Translations under genes and position numbers: made by a program
In this document: positions 1-5,753 of the stretch, in pieces
Layout of the letters: every line of letters begins with the position of its first letter
How positions within the stretch are numbered: the stretch's first letter is position 1
The notes under the pieces: model-generated
The model's database searches: none
Seen by the model: the letters and a program-made list of their open reading frames with translations, nothing else
Told to the model about the DNA's origin: nothing
NCBI GenBank assembly: GCA_023144145.1
Contig: JAGLGG010000140.1
Span: 1-9,130, forward strand
DNA length: 9,130 bases
Origin: Anaerolineales bacterium
GTDB taxonomy: Bacteria; Chloroflexota; Anaerolineae; Anaerolineales; E44-bin32
Reading direction: 5' to 3'

Positions 1-25
1 TATTCCGGCTTTTTCCCATAAACGG

Positions 26-111
26 CTTGAGCTCACGAGCATCAAGTCAATCGAGTTTGGCACGGAAAGTGCCACTCTATGATTAGAAGTTTTATTAACC
101 CATTCGGGTTT
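26..111 (+). other. Leader region with three successive hairpins
   Basis: Three small inverted repeats lie upstream of the first gene. The first (26-46) pairs CTTGA with TCAAG and GCT with AGC, with a one-base bulge. The second (53-77) has TGGCAC pairing with GTGCCA around GGAAA, extended by GAG/CTC beyond a 2-nt bulge. The third (98-111) has AACCC pairing with GGGTT around ATTC. None is followed by a strong T tract, so a terminator for a gene left of the window is possible but unconvincing. A structured 5' leader or an operator for the gene at 168 is the alternative. The left edge of the window prevents a decision. Confidence 0.35.
57..83 (+). promoter_or_regulatory. Possible promoter for the small gene at 168
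   Basis: A -35-like TTGGCA (57-62, 5/6 to TTGACA) and a -10-like TATGAT (78-83, 5/6) are separated by 15 bp, shorter than the usual 16-18. The palindrome TGGCAC-N5-GTGCCA occupies the same spot. It also resembles the GG/GC spacing of a sigma-54 promoter (GG at 59-60, GC at 71-72). It would leave a leader of about 75 nt containing the 98-111 hairpin. This is a reading by eye only. Confidence 0.3.
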
Positions 112-167
112 GTGATTTCTAGAATTTATCTCGGATATTGAACCATCAGAATTTGCCGGAGGACAAG

Positions 168-431
168 ATGGACGTTGGAATGCTCTGGTTTGATGCAGAC
201 CAGAAGCGTGACGTGAGCGCAAGAATCACGCGCGCATCAGATTTCTATAAATCGAAATACGGCCGAAAGCCAAACCTATGTTTTCTCCACCCCAAAACGG
301 CAGGGGAAACCCATCCTGGGGAAGTGGATGGGTTGCGAGTTCAAACCAGCAAGATGGTACTACCAGATCATTTCTGGCTAGGAATCGAGAAAGCCGAGCA
401 CAAGGAAATCGGACAGAAACAAGCCGCATAA
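168..431 (+). CDS. Small conserved hypothetical protein (DVGMLWFDAD type), 87 aa
   Basis: I cannot name a function. The start is placed at ATG 168 because GGAGG (158-162) sits 5 nt upstream. An in-frame TTG at 138 would add ten residues but has no comparable ribosome site. The protein is soluble-looking, with no signal peptide or membrane segment. It has three conserved-looking blocks: MDVGMLWFDAD at the N-terminus, a basic helix plus YGRKPNLCFLHP (residues 31-42), and VLPDHFWLGIE (64-73). The linker between the last two (about 44-57) appears variable and its DNA holds a perfect 9-bp inverted repeat (308-334). From memory, similar 80-100 aa proteins with the pattern YGR.PNLC..HP ... VLP.HFW.GI recur in Chloroflexota genomes without a known role. 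The gene stands alone, convergent with holA, with a T tract following at 449-455. Confidence 0.75.
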   Translation: MDVGMLWFDADQKRDVSARITRASDFYKSKYGRKPNLCFLHPKTAGETHPGEVDGLRVQTSKMVLPDHFWLGIEKAEHKEIGQKQAA

Positions 432-455
432 AGTTTGACGGTTCTAGCTTTTTTT
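422..455 (+). terminator. Weak intrinsic-terminator candidate after the small gene
   Basis: A 5-bp stem (422-426 with 439-443, including one G-U pair) overlaps the stop region, and seven T residues run at 449-455. The stem is short, the loop is 12 nt, and a 5-nt gap separates stem and T tract, so this is only a candidate. Its position between convergent genes fits. Confidence 0.22.
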
Positions 456-509
456 ATCAAATGCTGATTTTAGGAAGTGGCCAGGGCTTGAATATTGATT
501 AGGATTGGA

Positions 510-1493
510 TCATCGAGTCAGTTGAGTAATAAAACTTTCAAGAGCGACTTCTAGAGTGTCTTGCCCAGTTTTTGAGGCGACATCTACTTCGAGCAAGTGG
601 AGGAGTATTCTCTCCAGATCGCCCAGGTTGAAATTCTTCGCCTGGGCGACAATCTTTTTAGAGACGAATGGGGAAACGTTGAGTACAGACTGAGGCTCCA
701 TCTTATGCTCCAATGCTTCCTTTGCTAACAGCAAAAGCCGAAATTGACGAACGATCATTGAGAAAACATATAATGGATATTCATCCGAGAGAAGCTGTCG
801 AAGATACTTCAGTGCTTGCTTTCCATCTCTCTTGCCCACGGCGTCAACCATTGCAAATACATCGCTCTGACCGTAGAAGGGTGTTAACTTTTCAACATCA
901 GAAACCTCAATGGGGCGATCGTAATTAACATAGGCCAGGAGTTTTGTAATTTCTTGATGCGCTAAATGGATATCTTCTGCGACAAATTCGGCCAGTAGAT
1001 GGGCGGCCTGGGGGTTGATTTCTCCTTCCAATTCCAGTGTATGTTCTAAAATCCAACTTACGAATTGGGAGCCTCGAGGAATCTCGCAGCGCCGCAGGAA
1101 AGCACTGGGGTGGTTTTCAAGGAATTGGATAAGGTCGGCTGGTTTTGATGGCAAACGCCCCCGTGTTGATTTGAAATCGATGGGCTCGATGAGTACGAAT
1201 GCAGTGCTACTTGGTATTGAATTCAACAAATCAAAAAACTTCTCACGCTCGCTATCGGAACTCATTAGTTTTGTTGGTTGCTCCGCAATGACAACCCTGC
1301 GCGGAGCTAAGAATGGAACGGTTGAGCAAATCTGCTCGAGCTGCGTAATACGTAGGTTGGGTGGTGAGAACCGATCAATATTCATCTCCGCATTTTCGGG
1401 TTTGCCCATTTTGTCCTTCATGCGCGCGATGAAATCCTTGAATGCAAGGTCATGATCGCCGTAGAGAAGGTAAACAGTTGGCGGAGTGTCCAT
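510..1493 (-). CDS. holA: DNA polymerase III subunit delta
   Basis: This is the delta subunit of the clamp loader, which opens the beta sliding clamp during replication and works with delta prime and tau/gamma in the cytoplasm. The 327 residues match the usual 320-345. The N-terminal YLLYGDHDLAFKDFI (8-22) is the typical family opening, where delta lacks a Walker A loop. TVPFLAPRRVVIAEQP (58-73) is the conserved sensor-like block. The C-terminal part contains the expected helical bundle with YPLYVFSMIVRQFRLLLLAKE and a final ALESFITQL segment. The start codon ATG at 1493-1491 shares one base with the TAA of the upstream DUF6391 gene (TAATG), so translation is probably coupled. It ends about 55 bp from the convergent small gene's T tract. 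holB lies 1.9 kb away on the other strand. Confidence 0.93.
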   Translation of the reverse strand: MDTPPTVYLLYGDHDLAFKDFIARMKDKMGKPENAEMNIDRFSPPNLRITQLEQICSTVPFLAPRRVVIAEQPTKLMSSDSEREKFFDLLNSIPSSTAFVLIEPIDFKSTRGRLPSKPADLIQFLENHPSAFLRRCEIPRGSQFVSWILEHTLELEGEINPQAAHLLAEFVAEDIHLAHQEITKLLAYVNYDRPIEVSDVEKLTPFYGQSDVFAMVDAVGKRDGKQALKYLRQLLSDEYPLYVFSMIVRQFRLLLLAKEALEHKMEPQSVLNVSPFVSKKIVAQAKNFNLGDLERILLHLLEVDVASKTGQDTLEVALESFITQLTR

Positions 1494-2020
1494 TAATCGT
1501 ATTGAGTAAGGATTCTGTACAGCGTATTCCCGCCGGGACCCATAGCACGAATGGATCGTACGGTCAGCGAACCAAGATTACTTTGCGTGGTTAGGTGCTG
1601 CTGGAACTTACTCCCCAGAGGTTGAGCTATCAGCAACCCGACCACCGCTCCAAGAACGGCAAGGGGCAAACGTTGAACTCGCTCATGTAGTTTTTCTTCT
1701 TTGGCTCCCTGTAAGGACAGAAACGCAGCACCGGCGGAAAGTATTCCAGCCGTTAGCAAATTTGTCCCGCAGTTCGGATGAATCGCGAGATGGTGTTCTC
1801 CACTCCGCAGCCTCCGCTCAGCTTGATAAACACCAATTTCAATAACTTCCAAGGGCAGATCCGTGTAAAGAAAAAAGCCTTTACTGTCGGATCGTCCGAT
1901 AATCGATTTACTTCGCTTTTGTGCACTAAGTACGTGAAGGCTTGCATGTTCCAAGGCATGATTCCGGCGAACGCGTGAGATAAAACTGTTGATAGTTGAA
2001 AGTTGAGAATAATTGTCCAT
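1493..2020 (-). CDS. DUF6391-type membrane protein
   Basis: The function is unknown. It resembles the DUF6391 family seen in Cyanobacteria and Chloroflexota. The 175 residues begin with a basic cytosolic-looking segment containing RRNHALEHASLHVL (18-31), then IGRSDSKGFFLYTDLP (41-56), then GEHHLAIHPNCGTNLL (74-89). Two hydrophobic stretches follow, about 86-103 and 117-135, which could be membrane helices, and a C-terminal tail ending in RAMGPGGNTLYRIL. The invariant-looking H21, E24, H25 (HxxEH) and H81-P-N-C84 could form a metal site; this is inference. ATG 2020 is used; AAGGA lies about 12 nt upstream. Its TAA overlaps the holA ATG by one base, and a TATAAT lies 28 bp before the start. It is therefore likely the first gene of a holA operon, though read-through from dus (88 bp upstream) is possible. 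Confidence 0.82.
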   Translation of the reverse strand: MDNYSQLSTINSFISRVRRNHALEHASLHVLSAQKRSKSIIGRSDSKGFFLYTDLPLEVIEIGVYQAERRLRSGEHHLAIHPNCGTNLLTAGILSAGAAFLSLQGAKEEKLHERVQRLPLAVLGAVVGLLIAQPLGSKFQQHLTTQSNLGSLTVRSIRAMGPGGNTLYRILTQYD

Positions 2021-2048
2021 GCGAATTGTTAATCCTTAGTCAAGGGTG

Positions 2049-2054
2049 ATTATA
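2049..2054 (-). promoter_or_regulatory. -10 element for the DUF6391-holA operon
   Basis: A perfect TATAAT reads on the minus strand 28 bp before the ATG at 2020. No good TTGACA is found 16-18 bp upstream, so it would be a -10-dominated promoter. The resulting leader of about 20 nt still includes the AAGGA ribosome-site-like sequence. A run of seven A residues on the plus strand (2092-2098; T on the minus strand) just after dus may help end the dus transcript. Confidence 0.4.
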
Positions 2055-2108
2055 CTCGAGGCCGTTTTAGCTAACTCTCATCGCATCACTTAAAAAAATG
2101 CAGCAAAG

Positions 2109-3107
2109 TCATCCGACTGGTGCTTCAGAGCTCCGAATTTTGAGATTCGGCTGTGGCAATCCAATTTCATTCATTAGGTCTGAAAATTTCGCGAGGTCAT
2201 TAGTGGTGAGAAGCGTTCTTATCATTTTAGAATCCAAATTCATCGGACGTAGGTATCGCTTTAGGTGTTTCCTGAAAAGGATCAGCCCTCTGCCTAATCC
2301 ATAAAAGTTCAACATCCTTTCAAGATGGTTTGATATTGTCTCTGCAACTTCGTTAGTTGGAACTACAGATCGACACCGTTCTTCAAATATCCAGGGATTT
2401 CCAATTGCCGCACGACCAATCATGATCGCATCACATCCCGTATGATTAAATAGGCGATCGATATCCTCGACAGTTTCAATATCCCCATTTCCGATAACTG
2501 GAATACTCACTACCTCTTTAATTTCTGCGATGGCATCCCAATCGGCCCTTCCGCCGTAGGCTTGGTCCCTTGTCCGTGCGTGGACTGCAATGAGTGAGCC
2601 ACCATTACCTTCAATGGTCTTGGCGACCTCAACATAGTTTAGGCTGTTATCATCCCAACCTAAACGAATTTTTGCGGTAATGGGTAGATCCAACTTTTGG
2701 GTCAGCGTGCTAATTATGGCGCTAATCTTCTTCGGCTTGCGCAGTAAGCCCGCACCCGCACCCCGGCCTGATACTCGGCGGCTGGAACAGCCCATATTGA
2801 TGTCGATGATATCCGGTGATAAATGAACGATTCTTTGTGCTGCTTGCACCAATCTCTCAACGCTATTGTCGAAAATTTGGAGTGCGACGGGTCTTTCCTC
2901 AGGAAGAAACTCCAGTTCCCTCCAAGCCTTTGGATGGTCCTGAAGAATTTCGATGGCACCTACGAATGAGGAATAGCTCATCGCGGAGCCAAACTGGCGA
3001 CACAGTGACCGGAAGGGCAAATCGGAGATCCCGTCCATGGGGGCCAGGATCAGTCTTCCATGGACTGGGATGGTTTGGATGAAGAACGCCGGCTCTAGCT
3101 TAGACAT
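2109..3107 (-). CDS. dus: tRNA-dihydrouridine synthase, DusB-like
   Basis: This is an FMN- and NADPH-dependent enzyme that reduces uridines in the tRNA D-loop. The 332 residues form a TIM barrel followed by a helical tRNA-binding domain. Visible motifs are LAPMDGISDLPFR (21-33, FMN site), LQIF (77-80), DINMGCSSRRVSGRGAGAGLL (102-122) with catalytic-acid Cys107, TAKIRLGW (144-151) with the FMN-binding Lys146, VHARTR (175-180) with His176, GNGDI (206-210) and IGRAAIGNPW (230-239). The residue after the catalytic Cys is Ser rather than the common Pro. The overall layout is of the DusB/COG0042 kind; the exact uridine target cannot be read. I prefer ATG 3107; an in-frame GTG at 3113 is the alternative. 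Neither has a clear ribosome site, and a TATAAC lies only 8 nt before the ATG, suggesting a leaderless mRNA. Confidence 0.9.
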   Translation of the reverse strand: MSKLEPAFFIQTIPVHGRLILAPMDGISDLPFRSLCRQFGSAMSYSSFVGAIEILQDHPKAWRELEFLPEERPVALQIFDNSVERLVQAAQRIVHLSPDIIDINMGCSSRRVSGRGAGAGLLRKPKKISAIISTLTQKLDLPITAKIRLGWDDNSLNYVEVAKTIEGNGGSLIAVHARTRDQAYGGRADWDAIAEIKEVVSIPVIGNGDIETVEDIDRLFNHTGCDAIMIGRAAIGNPWIFEERCRSVVPTNEVAETISNHLERMLNFYGLGRGLILFRKHLKRYLRPMNLDSKMIRTLLTTNDLAKFSDLMNEIGLPQPNLKIRSSEAPVG

Positions 3108-3115
3108 ACCCACGT

Positions 3116-3121
3116 GTTATA
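3116..3121 (-). promoter_or_regulatory. Possible -10 element of dus (leaderless arrangement)
   Basis: TATAAC on the minus strand ends 8 nt before the ATG at 3107, which would put the transcription start at or within a base or two of the start codon. No convincing -35 is seen. It is divergent from the holB promoter candidate. Confidence 0.3.
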
Positions 3122-3202
3122 CCGCAGAATTTTGTGTTGAGCCAGATTTGGATGGGTGCGTCCCAGATCAGTGGGCATACCATCTCCACAAAGATGTGTT
3201 GT

Positions 3203-3241
3203 GACATGTGGTGGGGCGGCTTTGCCGCCCCACCACATGTC
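3203..3241. repeat. Perfect 18-bp inverted repeat between dus and holB
   Basis: The left arm (3203-3220, starting GACATGTGG and ending GGGGCGGC) and the right arm (3224-3241) are exact reverse complements around a TTT spacer, giving an 18-bp GC-rich hairpin. It lies in the spacer between two divergent genes, 90-100 bp from each start. It therefore terminates neither gene and has no T tract. Possible roles are an intergenic palindromic repeat of REP/MITE type, a cruciform or boundary element, or a terminator stopping antisense transcription. One copy is visible in this window. Confidence 0.85.
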
Positions 3242-3303
3242 TAATTCCTTCTCTTTGAGAGATTTGCCGACTTTCATGGAATACACCCATTTGGATAAAT
3301 AGC

Positions 3304-3333
3304 TTGCAACTCTTTCATCCGAAGGGCTACAAT
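3304..3333 (+). promoter_or_regulatory. Possible holB promoter (leaderless arrangement)
   Basis: TTGCAA (3304-3309, 4/6 to TTGACA) and TACAAT (3328-3333, 5/6 to TATAAT) are 18 bp apart. The hexamer ends 6 nt before the ATG at 3340, so the predicted transcription start coincides with the A of the start codon. The only purine-rich ribosome-site candidate, GAAGGG (3321-3326), would then lie inside the promoter spacer, outside the mRNA. Confidence 0.38.
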
Positions 3334-3339
3334 TTGATT

Positions 3340-4377
3340 ATGAACTGGGGCATGATAGGTCACCAATGGGCTGTTGGGCTCTTACGAAGCCACATTCTGA
3401 ATGATCAGGTTCGGCATGCATATTTGTTCACCGGATCTTCCGGATTAGGAAAACGCACCTTAGCAGTTCGTTTCGCACAAGTTCTCAACTGCATGAATCC
3501 GCCAGAGAATGCAGAATTTTGTGGTGACTGTAGAGCGTGTAGGCTAATACAGGAGGGAACATTTCCAGATCTGCACATTGTTGCGACGAAAGAGCATGAC
3601 CGTACTTTGAAGGTCGATCAAATTCGAGAGTTGCACAGGAAGCTGTCGCTCAGTCCATTTGAGGGAAAGTTTCATATTGCCCTTCTCCCACAATTTCATC
3701 AAGCGACAGAACAGGCAGCAAACGCGTTGTTGAAGACGCTCGAAGAACCACCTCAGAGGGTGATTATGCTGCTCACGGCAGAATCTGTCGAATCCCTGCT
3801 TCCTACTATAGTTTCTCGGTGTGAAGTGGTGCCCCTGCGACCGTTGTCTGTGAGCGAATTAGAGAGCGCATTGGCCCCAATTGAAGAGGTAGGGGAAGAT
3901 GCAAATTTATTCGCAGGGTTATCCGCAGGACGACCAGGATATGCATTACGTCTCGCTCAGGATGAGGCCCTATTAGCGCTGCGGGATAGCGGAATAGAGG
4001 ATCTCGTTAACGTGATCGGTTTCAATCGGATTGACCGATTTGGTTTCATAGAGAAATGGGATAAGTCCTTACGCAGAAAATTTGATAAATTGGATGATCG
4101 GCGGTTGGAGTGTATTGCTGTCCTTGAGCTTTGGCTGAGCTTTTGGAGGGATGTAATGTTAAGCACCTATAAGGTGAGAGAGCCAGAGAGCAATCCAGAT
4201 AGGGGGTCTGAAATCGATACGCTAGCTGAAGGAATTTCAAAAGGTGAAATTGTTGAGGCAATTCAGGCTTTGGAGCGGAGTGAAGAAGCTATTCGCCGCA
4301 ATGCTAATTTGCGCCTCGCCCTTGAGACGTTGATGATTGAACTTCCATACCTCAATATGGAATTGACCTCAGAATAA
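3340..4377 (+). CDS. holB: DNA polymerase III subunit delta prime
   Basis: This is the clamp-loader subunit that, with delta and tau/gamma, loads the beta clamp. The 345 residues have the AAA+ layout. MNWGMIGHQWAVGLLRSHI is the typical opening. The P-loop is GSSGLGKRT (33-41 region). A zinc module uses Cys51, Cys61, Cys64 and Cys67 (CGDCRAC), followed by the alpha/beta core with ANALLKTLEEPP (127-138) and the arginine-finger SRC motif (159-161). The usual acidic Walker B is degenerate here (IALLPQFHQAT), as expected for delta prime, which does not hydrolyse ATP. A DnaX assignment is unlikely because the acidic Walker B residues are missing and there is no long C-terminal extension. ATG 3340 is chosen because the family begins MNWG.IGH; an upstream TTG (3304) would add 12 unrelated residues. 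It is divergent from dus and convergent with spoVS. Confidence 0.92.
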   Translation: MNWGMIGHQWAVGLLRSHILNDQVRHAYLFTGSSGLGKRTLAVRFAQVLNCMNPPENAEFCGDCRACRLIQEGTFPDLHIVATKEHDRTLKVDQIRELHRKLSLSPFEGKFHIALLPQFHQATEQAANALLKTLEEPPQRVIMLLTAESVESLLPTIVSRCEVVPLRPLSVSELESALAPIEEVGEDANLFAGLSAGRPGYALRLAQDEALLALRDSGIEDLVNVIGFNRIDRFGFIEKWDKSLRRKFDKLDDRRLECIAVLELWLSFWRDVMLSTYKVREPESNPDRGSEIDTLAEGISKGEIVEAIQALERSEEAIRRNANLRLALETLMIELPYLNMELTSE

Positions 4378-4676
4378 TTTAAGTTCTGAATTACTTTCCA
4401 AACCAATACTCAATCAAGATGATCCTGATGAATATGTGTCAAGCTGAAAGTCAAAGATACCCATGTAGTTCAAGCGTGTCTTTGGCCAGAATCATCTTTT
4501 TTCGAGATCAAGTAGATTGCTGGACGGAAAATGAGATTCTTTCGTTCTTTGAAAGATCTTGAGCGAAACGCAAACGCTTCGACTCAGAATGACAGCCCAT
4601 CGTATTCATCACGACAAAACACTAGCCAGAAACGGAGTATATGGGTCTTTAATTAAAAAATGATGGTTAAGTAATT
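4378..4676. other. Convergent spacer with a degenerate hairpin repeat
   Basis: This 299-bp gap between holB and spoVS shows no convincing ORF or RNA gene. It holds an imperfect palindrome at 4560-4586: TGAG.CGAA.CG pairs with CG.TTCG.CTCA around CAAA, with one bulge (4582) and one mismatch (4568/4577). It is flanked by GAGATTCTTTCG on the left (about 4533-4544) and CTCAGAATGACAG on the right (4583-4595). These words resemble the dispersed 'ATTCTTCGCTTCGCTCAGAATGAC' intergenic repeat that I recall from many bacterial genomes, here worn. A T-rich stretch in spoVS reading direction (4655-4660) could help termination, but no clear stem precedes it. Confidence 0.45.
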
Positions 4677-4937
4677 TTATCGGGGTTCAACAATCATTTT
4701 CAGAGCGGTGCGTTCTTTTCCTTCAATATCGACAGATGTGAACTCGGGGATGCAAATAACATCAATACCATCTTCTTGAAGATATGTACGGGCGATCGCA
4801 ACAGCCTTTATAGCTTGGTTCACTGCACCGGCACCGATAGCCTGCGCCTCCGCGCGCCCATGCTCACGCACAACACCAGCAATTGCCCCTGCTACTGCTG
4901 ATGTGCGTGAGGAGGCCGAGACTTTTATGATGTCCAT
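4677..4937 (-). CDS. spoVS: Stage V sporulation protein S (SpoVS) family
   Basis: This is an 86-residue protein that matches SpoVS in full: MDIIKVSASSRTSAVAGAIAG at the start, GAGAVNQAIKAVAIAR (36-51), and DVICIPEFTSVDIEGKERTALK (59-80). SpoVS has an Alba-like fold and probably binds nucleic acid. In Bacillus it affects sporulation, but it also occurs in non-sporulating Chloroflexota and Deinococcota, where the role is not established. There are no sporulation genes in this window. The ATG at 4937 is preceded by AAGGGGAAAG at about 5-13 nt. It appears monocistronic: it lies 121 bp downstream of the kinase operon, with a good promoter in between, and is convergent with holB. Confidence 0.93.
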   Translation of the reverse strand: MDIIKVSASSRTSAVAGAIAGVVREHGRAEAQAIGAGAVNQAIKAVAIARTYLQEDGIDVICIPEFTSVDIEGKERTALKMIVEPR

Positions 4938-4994
4938 CGGGCTTTCCCCTTTGGATGCGGATCAATGTTTGCCCGACTCATTTCAGCTGAATCG

Positions 4995-5023
4995 ATTGTA
5001 CAGGAATTGCACAACCTAATCAA
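4995..5023 (-). promoter_or_regulatory. Promoter of spoVS
   Basis: On the minus strand TTGATT (5018-5023, 4/6) and TACAAT (4995-5000, 5/6) are separated by exactly 17 bp. The -10 ends 58 bp before the ATG, leaving a leader of about 50 nt that contains the AAGGGG ribosome site. This supports independent expression from the upstream operon. Confidence 0.5.
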
Positions 5024-5058
5024 GCTCAGGGGTGTTTCAGAAACGAATCAAGTCGGTC

Positions 5059-5733
5059 TCACTCTAGGTCTTTCTTAGCGTTGGCAACTTCTGAGGCTTC
5101 GAAAACCACTTCCTCCTTCCCCGCTAGTTTTTCATGAATTTTGGCGACAATGAGGCTTAGATGACTATCATGTGCAACGTAGTTGAGATCGTCAGTTGGT
5201 ACGGTTAACACTGGACATAATGTGAAATCGGATATCCATGCTTCATAGAGCGCATTCAATCTGAGTAAATATTCACTTTCAATTTGTTGCTCGTAGTCCC
5301 TCCCCCGCTTGGCGATTCGGTCTTGAAGACTGGGCACAGAAGCGCGCAAATAAATGACCAGGTCAGGTGGGGGGAGGAAGCCGGTCAGAATTTGGTAAAG
5401 GTCTCGATAGGTTTGGAAATCACGCTCGTTCATGTGGTTCTGCAGGTAAAGGTTCTGTGCAAAGATTTCAGCGTCTTCGTAGACACTGCGATCTTGGATG
5501 GCTGAGGTTGGATGGTCTAGTAATTGTCTGTGTGCTCGAAGCCTGCGAGTTAGAAAGAATATTTGTGAGGGGAAGGCCCAAGATCGCATATCCTGATAGA
5601 AGTCAGCAAGATAAGGATTCTCGTCTACCGGCTCATAAAATGGCTCCCACTCCAGCCGCTCCGCAAGAAGCTCAACCAGTGTAGATTTTCCTACGCCGAT
5701 GTTTCCTGCTACGGCTACAAAGTGCTTTTTCAT
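5059..5733 (-). CDS. Deoxynucleoside kinase, Dck/dAK-like
   Basis: This enzyme phosphorylates deoxyribonucleosides to 5'-monophosphates with ATP in nucleotide salvage (dNK family, P-loop fold). The 224 residues show the P-loop AGNIGVGKST (9-18), the substrate-contacting YEPVDENPYL block (33-42) with Glu34, QIFFLTRR (57-64), the DRSVYEDAEIFA motif (81-92) with the catalytic-region Asp81-Arg82-Ser83, and the arginine-rich lid RIAKRGRDYEQ (139-149). DRS.YED.EIFA is the pattern of the Dck/dAK branch; the exact base preference cannot be read. ATG 5733 is chosen: GGGAG lies 8 nt before it, and the start falls 20 bp after the TAG of the upstream nucleotidyltransferase gene. Upstream in-frame codons (5748, 5778) would clash with that gene or lack spacing. 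It is the last gene of a three-gene operon. The C-terminus (about 205-224) is charged and variable. Confidence 0.9.
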   Translation of the reverse strand: MKKHFVAVAGNIGVGKSTLVELLAERLEWEPFYEPVDENPYLADFYQDMRSWAFPSQIFFLTRRLRAHRQLLDHPTSAIQDRSVYEDAEIFAQNLYLQNHMNERDFQTYRDLYQILTGFLPPPDLVIYLRASVPSLQDRIAKRGRDYEQQIESEYLLRLNALYEAWISDFTLCPVLTVPTDDLNYVAHDSHLSLIVAKIHEKLAGKEEVVFEASEVANAKKDLE

Positions 5734-5753
5734 AATTTCAACTCCCATACTCC

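Noticed and set aside
326..352. GTTCAAACC resembling a tRNA T-loop
   Set aside because: The flanking bases do not form a 5-bp T stem, no acceptor or anticodon stem is found around it, and it lies inside the well-supported small gene.
1015..1455. 146-codon plus-strand reading frame antisense to holA
   Set aside because: It lies wholly inside holA, has no ribosome site, and its composition shows no recognisable motif; it is a shadow frame.
3095..3286. 63-codon minus-strand reading frame overlapping the dus start and the inverted repeat
   Set aside because: It runs through the 18-bp palindrome and the dus promoter region, and the translation has no protein-like motif; it is a chance frame.
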